The notes beneath the pieces are model-generated. The model did not search any database and was not told where the DNA came from. It saw only the letters and a program-made list of their open reading frames with translations. Both the position numbers and the translations under genes were made by a program. Shown here in pieces: positions 53,529 through 58,129 of a DNA stretch of 58,129 nucleotides; the first letter of the stretch is position 1; each line of letters begins with the position of its first letter. The DNA is from Profundicola sp051011115 (GTDB lineage: Bacteria > Bacteroidota > Bacteroidia > Flavobacteriales > Weeksellaceae): positions 1 through 58,129 of the forward strand of contig JBPCUN010000082.1 of NCBI GenBank assembly GCA_051011115.1, given 5' to 3'.

Positions 53529-55154
53529 TCAACGGATGAGTGATTTATTTGCTTTATAAAGGTGATCGCCTATGAGTTCATAATTCTGAATGAGTTCCCG
53601 ATAGTGCATGGCGCTTAGCGGTTTGATTTTATTTTTTTCTAATGCTACGAGCATCGCATTAAAGGCCTCTTGATGCAATTCATTGATTCTGTTTTCTTGC
53701 TTTTTAGAAAGTGGCAAATTAGGATCTATTTGAATTTCGTTTAAATTCTGTATGAATTGGGTGGTGGCTGCTGATAATACATCTTGTAATTCTAGGAGAA
53801 GGGTGCGCAGTTTTGGCGTAATAAAGCTACTTGATTTTCTCCTGTCTTTATGCGTATAAGAGGTTTTAATGGCTAAATCTCCAATGTTTTCTAGCTCTTT
53901 AGAAACATTGATGAGATGATTAATCTTCTTGGAGTTTTCTCCACTTAGATTAATAATCGCTACTTGATCTAGATAGGTAATAATTTGTTCCTCTAATTTA
54001 TCTCCTTCTTGTTCTAATTGAATGATTCTCTGATGTAGTTCTTCAAATTTCTCTTCATCACTTTCTGTAATCATACGCCCTAGAAAACTTACGGTTTGCT
54101 TGATGTTCCCTGCAAATGTAGAAAGCATATTAGTGGCCTCATACAGATAGATTTCTGGTGTCACATTAAATGGAGAACGCATCATTTGTAAGCTCTCTGC
54201 ATTCTCTTTGTCTAGGGTATGTTTATAGATTAAGTTGACAATTTTGTTTAAGAAAGGATATACAAGAATGGCTGTTCCAATATTAAATATGGTATGAAAT
54301 AGCGCTAATATAATGTAATCATCTTGTACATGCTGGTGTATAAACTGAATTACAGGAAAGGCCAAGAAATAGAAAACAATAGCTCCTAAAATATTGAACG
54401 CGGTATGGAAGTACGCTACATATCTGGCATATGAACCCGCTACGATGGCCGCAATTTGCGCAGTCAATGTTGTCCCAATATTGGCTCCTATAATCATCAT
54501 GGCACAAGCTTCTAAGGGTAATCCTAATGAATATAAGACCACGACTATAGATGTACTGGCACTAGAGGATTGGACGATAAGCGTGAGTGCCAGTCCTGTA
54601 AAAATTAAGATAAGCTTGTTCAAACTTGTAGAAGGATCAGACTCCCTAATAAGATTGTAGATATAAGTTTCTTTGACCAATGGCGTCAAATAACCTTGTA
54701 ATAAATTGAGACTTATAAACATCAATGAAAACCCTATCATTACTGATGCCCATTTCTTGAATTTGGGTTTAGCAAAGAAATAAAAGGGTATGGCTAATGC
54801 TAACACAAGTAAACTTATAGAGGAAATATTAACCTCAAACCCTAAGGAAACAATCCATAGCGTAAAGGTGGTACCAATATTAGTTCCAATAATGATAGCA
54901 AAGGCTCTTAATAAGTTTAGTAACCCAGCATTCACAAATGAAATCGATAGAACACTTACCGCAGAAGATGATTGTATGACAGAGGTTAGCCCAATCCCAG
55001 CTAATAATGCCCAAGGTTTACTCTGGGTCATAGCGTTTAAGAACTTTCTTAAACGTACGCCAGAGGTTTGTTGAATGTTATCGCTCATCATCTTCATTCC
55101 GAAAAGAAACAAAGCGACGGCACCTAAACTATTTATGATAATCCATATATTCAC
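53529..55154 (-). CDS. Na+/phosphate cotransporter family protein with PhoU-like domain
   Basis: A 541-residue protein with two Na/Pi-cotransporter repeats in the membrane half: GLTSVIQSSSAVSVLSISFV and GTNIGTTFTLWIVS, then LTLIVQSSSASTSIVVVLYS and GANIGTTLTAQIAAI. The QSSSA motifs mark the NptA/YjbB family. A helical PhoU-like cytoplasmic domain follows (about 340-541, INHLINVSKELENIGDLAIK). It is likely a phosphate transporter or exporter of the inner membrane. It lies between cvpA and the LuxE-like gene on the same strand. Confidence 0.93.
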   Translation of the reverse strand: MNIWIIINSLGAVALFLFGMKMMSDNIQQTSGVRLRKFLNAMTQSKPWALLAGIGLTSVIQSSSAVSVLSISFVNAGLLNLLRAFAIIIGTNIGTTFTLWIVSLGFEVNISSISLLVLALAIPFYFFAKPKFKKWASVMIGFSLMFISLNLLQGYLTPLVKETYIYNLIRESDPSTSLNKLILIFTGLALTLIVQSSSASTSIVVVLYSLGLPLEACAMMIIGANIGTTLTAQIAAIVAGSYARYVAYFHTAFNILGAIVFYFLAFPVIQFIHQHVQDDYIILALFHTIFNIGTAILVYPFLNKIVNLIYKHTLDKENAESLQMMRSPFNVTPEIYLYEATNMLSTFAGNIKQTVSFLGRMITESDEEKFEELHQRIIQLEQEGDKLEEQIITYLDQVAIINLSGENSKKINHLINVSKELENIGDLAIKTSYTHKDRRKSSSFITPKLRTLLLELQDVLSAATTQFIQNLNEIQIDPNLPLSKKQENRINELHQEAFNAMLVALEKNKIKPLSAMHYRELIQNYELIGDHLYKANKSLIR

Positions 55155-55176
55155 AATCTTGCGAAGATAGTGGGTC

Positions 55177-55680
55177 TTATGTTAAGTTTGTGTTATCTTT
55201 TGGATTCCAATATTCATACATTGCTTCAAAACATGTTTGATAATAAGGATATAACATGCTTTCTTTTAAAGTTCCCTGTGGAACAATTTCTAAAACCTGA
55301 TTTAACTTAACGAAAAACACCAGCAGGATCATCACTATGAGCCCATACTTGATGCTACCTAACACACCTCCAGCTAACTTTTCTATAAAACCTAAGCCTA
55401 TAAACTTGCTGGTTCTACGCACGATATTTCCAGCTAGTTTGAGTGCGAGAAAAATCCCCATCATTGTCACCACAAAACCTACAATACCACTCCACGCAGG
55501 ATTTACGATTCCCTGTTCTAGTAGATAAGCACCTATATAGCTTGATAGTTTTACTCCAAATAGAAAGGCAACCACAATACCTACCAATCCTGTAAATTGA
55601 GAAATTAATCCTTTGGAATACCCAGAATAAAATCCATATAGAAGTGGAAGCAGTAGTAATATGTCTAAAATATTCAACAT
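55177..55680 (-). CDS. cvpA: CvpA family membrane protein
   Basis: A 167-residue protein with four hydrophobic helices (about 5-20, 28-48, 62-85 and 100-125), opening MLNILDILLLLPLLYGFYSG as in CvpA/colicin V production proteins. FIGLGFIEKLAGGVLGSIKYG is the conserved loop and helix. It is an inner-membrane protein linked to envelope homeostasis in other bacteria. It lies 22 bp before the Na/Pi gene. A TATTTTTG -7 box sits 10 bp upstream of the start, which would give a very short leader. Confidence 0.88.
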   Translation of the reverse strand: MLNILDILLLLPLLYGFYSGYSKGLISQFTGLVGIVVAFLFGVKLSSYIGAYLLEQGIVNPAWSGIVGFVVTMMGIFLALKLAGNIVRRTSKFIGLGFIEKLAGGVLGSIKYGLIVMILLVFFVKLNQVLEIVPQGTLKESMLYPYYQTCFEAMYEYWNPKDNTNLT

Positions 55681-55690
55681 TAAATTTTTC

Positions 55691-55698
55691 CAAAAATA
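55691..55698 (-). promoter_or_regulatory. -7 promoter box upstream of cvpA
   Basis: TATTTTTG on the minus strand matches TAnnTTTG, with a TTG about 23 bp upstream. It ends 10 bp before the cvpA start codon. Confidence 0.35.
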
Positions 55699-55780
55699 AT
55701 CAAAAACATCCTATTGCCCTACAATGAGTATATATATTGAAAATCATAGAGAATAAACTATAAAATGCACCTTTTTTAAT

Positions 55781-55788
55781 TATATTTG
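55781..55788 (+). promoter_or_regulatory. -7 promoter box of purA
   Basis: TATATTTG is a perfect match to TAnnTTTG, 29 bp before the purA start codon at 55818. A T-rich stretch lies upstream but there is no clear -33 TTG. Confidence 0.5.
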
Positions 55789-55817
55789 AAGACAGAATTA
55801 ATGTTTTAATTAAATAT

Positions 55818-57104
55818 ATGTCAACATTTGTAGTTGTCGGCCTTCAATGGGGCGACGAAGGAAAAGGAAAAATAACAGATGTGCTATCTGCTAAATCTGA
55901 CTATGTAGTTCGTTTTCAGGGAGGTAACAATGCAGGACACACCGTGTATGCGGGAGAAGACAAATTCGTACTTCAACTTTTGCCCTCTGGTGTATTACAA
56001 TGTAGAGGAAAATGTATCCTAGGTAATGGTGTAGTAGTAGACCCTAAAGCTTTCTTGAATGAAATAGGGAAAATTAAAGAAAGAGGTTTACGTACAGACC
56101 ATGTATACATCAGTAGACGTGCACATATTATCATGCCTTACCATATCCTATATGATACTTATAGAGAAGAGGCCTTGGGAGAAAAATCCATCGGTACAAC
56201 CAAAAAAGGAATTGGACCTTGTTACGAGGATAAGGTTGCTAGAATCGGTATTCGTGCAATAGATTTATTGAATCCTACCATTTTACGAGAAAAGTTAGAG
56301 AAAAATATTGAAATCAAGAATGCGATTTTTGAAAAGCTTTATAATAAGCCAGGATTGGATATTGATGAAATCTATGAAACTTACTTAGGCTATGGTGAAA
56401 TCTTAAAAGATAAAATTGTAGATACCGAGTTACAAATTAATCAAGCAATAGACGAAGGACAAAATGTATTGTTTGAAGGTGCTCAAGCTTTAATGCTAGA
56501 TATCGACTTTGGTACGTATCCGTATGTAACATCATCTTCTCCTACAACAGGAGGTGTATGCGTAGGTGCAGGAGTTCCGCCGAATAAATTAGAAAACCTA
56601 ATCGGAGTAGCCAAAGCTTATTGTACACGCGTTGGGAATGGCCCTTTCGTGACAGAAGATTTTGATGAGGCTGGTGAAACTATGGCTAGGGTTGGACACG
56701 AATTCGGTGCAGTAACAGGTCGCCCCAGACGCTGTGGATGGTTGGATCTTGTAGCATTGAAGCATGCAACGATGATCAACGGAATTACACATCTTGTGAT
56801 TACCAAACTAGATGTATTGAGTGGATTCAAGAACATTAAAATATGTACTGAATATGAAACAGAAGATGGTCAAATTATAGATTACTTTACCTCTTCTACT
56901 ACTAAATTATCTTTATATAAACCTATCTACAAAGAGTTACCAGGTTGGGATGAGGATATTACCAAAATCAATAGCTTTGATGAGCTTCCTAAAACCGCAC
57001 AACAATACATTAAATTTATAGAAGACTACCTAGGAATTGAAGTGTATTTGGTTTCTGTGGGGCCAGAAAGAAGTCAAAACATCATTAGAAAAGAGTTATT
57101 CTAA
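55818..57104 (+). CDS. purA: Adenylosuccinate synthetase
   Basis: A 428-residue GTP-dependent enzyme that converts IMP to adenylosuccinate. QWGDEGKGKITD (10-21) is the phosphate-binding signature with catalytic Asp13, His41 lies in NNAGHTVY, and GTTKKGIGPCYEDK and FEGAQALMLDIDFGTYPYVTS-type segments are present (the latter spans about 220-240). The length is normal. It is monocistronic between a -7 box and a terminator. Its product is the substrate of PurB (18154-19596). Confidence 0.98.
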   Translation: MSTFVVVGLQWGDEGKGKITDVLSAKSDYVVRFQGGNNAGHTVYAGEDKFVLQLLPSGVLQCRGKCILGNGVVVDPKAFLNEIGKIKERGLRTDHVYISRRAHIIMPYHILYDTYREEALGEKSIGTTKKGIGPCYEDKVARIGIRAIDLLNPTILREKLEKNIEIKNAIFEKLYNKPGLDIDEIYETYLGYGEILKDKIVDTELQINQAIDEGQNVLFEGAQALMLDIDFGTYPYVTSSSPTTGGVCVGAGVPPNKLENLIGVAKAYCTRVGNGPFVTEDFDEAGETMARVGHEFGAVTGRPRRCGWLDLVALKHATMINGITHLVITKLDVLSGFKNIKICTEYETEDGQIIDYFTSSTTKLSLYKPIYKELPGWDEDITKINSFDELPKTAQQYIKFIEDYLGIEVYLVSVGPERSQNIIRKELF

Positions 57105-57129
57105 GTTTTAATCTTTACAATTAAGATTC

Positions 57130-57166
57130 AAATGCCATTTACTAATTTGTAGGTGGCATTTTTTTT
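57130..57166 (+). terminator. Terminator after purA
   Basis: AAATGCCA pairs with TGGCATTT (8 bp), with an inner TAC/GTA pairing, followed by a run of T residues. Confidence 0.88.
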
Positions 57167-57177
57167 ATTTTATTGAA

Positions 57178-57516
57178 TTATATAAATTTCAAAAAGGAGA
57201 AGAGTTTTCTCTTTTTTAAATAATTCATATCATACTCATTGGCATAAGCTTCTCTTTCAAAAGAAATATTCAAATAAGCTAAATGTCCATCTTTGTATTG
57301 AATAAGCCTAAAAAGATATTCTATCAAATACCAGAAATAAAAAGGAACGATCAGTAATTCTAGCTGTTGTCGTAGGTGAATGCGTTCGTGATTGATTAAC
57401 CTTGTATTCAACTTCATTTCACCATCCCGCAACAATATAAAGGGATACAACGCCATAGCCATGACGTTTTTTCTTAAAATTTTATTTGCTACTAATAGAA
57501 CCATGCTGTTATACAA
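57178..57516 (-). CDS. Small HExxH-containing membrane-associated protein
   Basis: This 112-residue protein has an HExxH zinc-binding motif in INHERIHLRQQLELL (His43, Glu44, His47) and a downstream FEREAYANE (Glu87/Glu89) that could supply the third ligand, as in gluzincins. A hydrophobic segment (IVPFYFWYLIEYLF, about 56-69) lies between them. It is very short for a protease and lacks other domains. Similar small proteins occur in Flavobacteriia without an assigned function. The start may be Met5. It converges on purA. Confidence 0.68.
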   Translation of the reverse strand: MYNSMVLLVANKILRKNVMAMALYPFILLRDGEMKLNTRLINHERIHLRQQLELLIVPFYFWYLIEYLFRLIQYKDGHLAYLNISFEREAYANEYDMNYLKKRKLFSFLKFI

Positions 57517-57555
57517 TATTTAATTTATATTCAAAATCTATGCTATATTTATAAC

Positions 57556-57735
57556 ATGAAAAAAATCATCCCGATAGAAGAAGGTGATTACTATCTATCA
57601 CCAGAAGGTTACAAAGTATTTACAGCGCAGTTTCACTTAAAACGGGGCTACTGTTGCAAGAGTGGGTGTAGGCATTGCCCCTATGGCTATGATAAGAAAA
57701 CAGATAGTTTTAAAAAACCTATCTCTAATCGCTAA
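57556..57735 (+). CDS. DUF5522-like small Cys-rich protein
   Basis: A 59-residue frame starting at the ATG at 57556. The core GYCCKSGCRHCPYGY holds four Cys and a His in the pattern of DUF5522 (C-C-x2-G-C-x-x-C-P-Y), which could bind a metal or iron-sulfur cluster. The N-terminal part is MKKIIPIEEGDYYLSPEGY. It is divergent from the HExxH protein, with a TATATTTA -7-like box just 5 bp before its start. Confidence 0.82.
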   Translation: MKKIIPIEEGDYYLSPEGYKVFTAQFHLKRGYCCKSGCRHCPYGYDKKTDSFKKPISNR

Positions 57736-57795
57736 GTCATTTATAATCAATTGGAATACTTTTTGATTAATCCCTATACATCCAACATTATTCTT

Positions 57796-58129
57796 ATGAG
57801 AAATTTAACCACATTTTTAGGAATATTTTTACTGCTATTCATTACCTCTTGTTCCTCTGTACGTGTTTCCACAGACTATGATAGAAACGTAAGTTTTGAT
57901 CAATTTCAAACTTTTAGCTTTCATCAAAAAGGACTGGATCAATTAAATATGAATGATTTAGACAAAAGAAGAATTGTCTCTGCGGTGACGGCTGAACTTA
58001 CTCATAAAGGGATGAAGGCTGCCTCTTCAGAAAATACTGCAGATATTATTATCAACCTTTCTGCAAAGAAAAATACCAGAGTGCAAGTAGATGCGGATCC
58101 ATGGTATAATCCATGGTGGGGTTATGGAC
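57796..58129 (+). CDS. DUF4136 lipoprotein (3' partial)
   Basis: The ATG at 57796 opens a frame that runs off the end of the window (111 codons seen). The signal peptide MRNLTTFLGIFLLLFITSCS has a lipobox Cys in TSCSSV. The mature part follows the DUF4136 pattern: VSTDYDRNVSFDQFQTFSF, then ADIIINLSAKKNTRVQV and a Trp/Gly-rich end (DPWYNPWWGYG). It is probably an outer-membrane lipoprotein of unknown function. Confidence 0.85.
   Translation, partial: MRNLTTFLGIFLLLFITSCSSVRVSTDYDRNVSFDQFQTFSFHQKGLDQLNMNDLDKRRIVSAVTAELTHKGMKAASSENTADIIINLSAKKNTRVQVDADPWYNPWWGYG

Noticed and set aside
1..58129. CRISPR arrays, intact insertion sequences or a replication origin
   Set aside because: I looked for regularly spaced repeats, complete transposase genes with inverted ends and dnaA-type box clusters and saw none.

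Overview
The window is a 58 kb piece of an AT-rich chromosome from a member of the Bacteroidota, most likely a Flavobacteriales species. The reasons are the lineage-typical families (DUF4254, DUF4837, DUF4292, DUF6702, paired DUF3857/transglutaminase proteins, a TonB-dependent receptor with a carboxypeptidase-like N-terminal domain, EnvC next to DUF4292), promoter boxes of the TAnnTTTG type, and the general lack of strong Shine-Dalgarno sequences. Genus cannot be fixed from sequence alone. Most of the window is ordinary core genome on the minus strand. No CRISPR array, rRNA or intact mobile element is visible.

Layout. (1) 1-8350 is an accessory island: a very large RHS/YD-repeat protein, cut at its 5' side by the window edge, followed by a small membrane protein overlapping it by 4 bp. 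Behind these lie two further decayed copies of the same toxin-tail plus membrane-protein pair. A transposase remnant, a tRNA-Leu(CAA) gene and a decayed partial copy of that tRNA close the island. (2) 8359-14196: galE and a DegT-type sugar aminotransferase, then divergently waaA (Kdo transferase), a small secreted protein and a SulP transporter. (3) 14296-19596: recJ, rsmI, an acidic coiled-coil protein, a secreted DUF3060-like protein and purB. (4) 19816-33895: a nearly continuous minus-strand block: flippase, dut, sugar nucleotidyltransferase, DUF4292, envC, tatA, DUF4837, DUF4254, two DUF3857 proteins, MazG-like, aroA, bcp, recA. (5) 34052-48393: gpsA (+), then minus-strand DUF6702, a small multi-pass protein, a metallophosphatase-like protein, a TonB-dependent receptor, nadB-nadC, hemA-hemC-hemD-hemE and a sensor histidine kinase. 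(6) 48549-53515: an M20 dipeptidase, then a two-gene accessory unit (HD-domain dNTP triphosphohydrolase plus a stand-alone class II nucleotidyltransferase), a structured RNA-like element and a LuxE/PaaK-like gene. (7) 53529-58129: a Na/Pi cotransporter, cvpA, purA and small proteins, ending in a truncated DUF4136 lipoprotein gene.

How the genes work together. The hem genes carry glutamyl-tRNA to coproporphyrinogen III apart from the hemB and hemL steps. NadB and NadC flank the missing NadA step of NAD synthesis. WaaA, GalE, the aminotransferase, the flippase and the nucleotidyltransferase point to LPS or surface glycan building. EnvC, TatA and the lipoproteins concern envelope maintenance. 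The two accessory regions are the most interesting: the RHS locus with its ladder of displaced toxin/immunity cassettes, and the dNTPase-nucleotidyltransferase pair, which has the make-up of a candidate anti-phage module.
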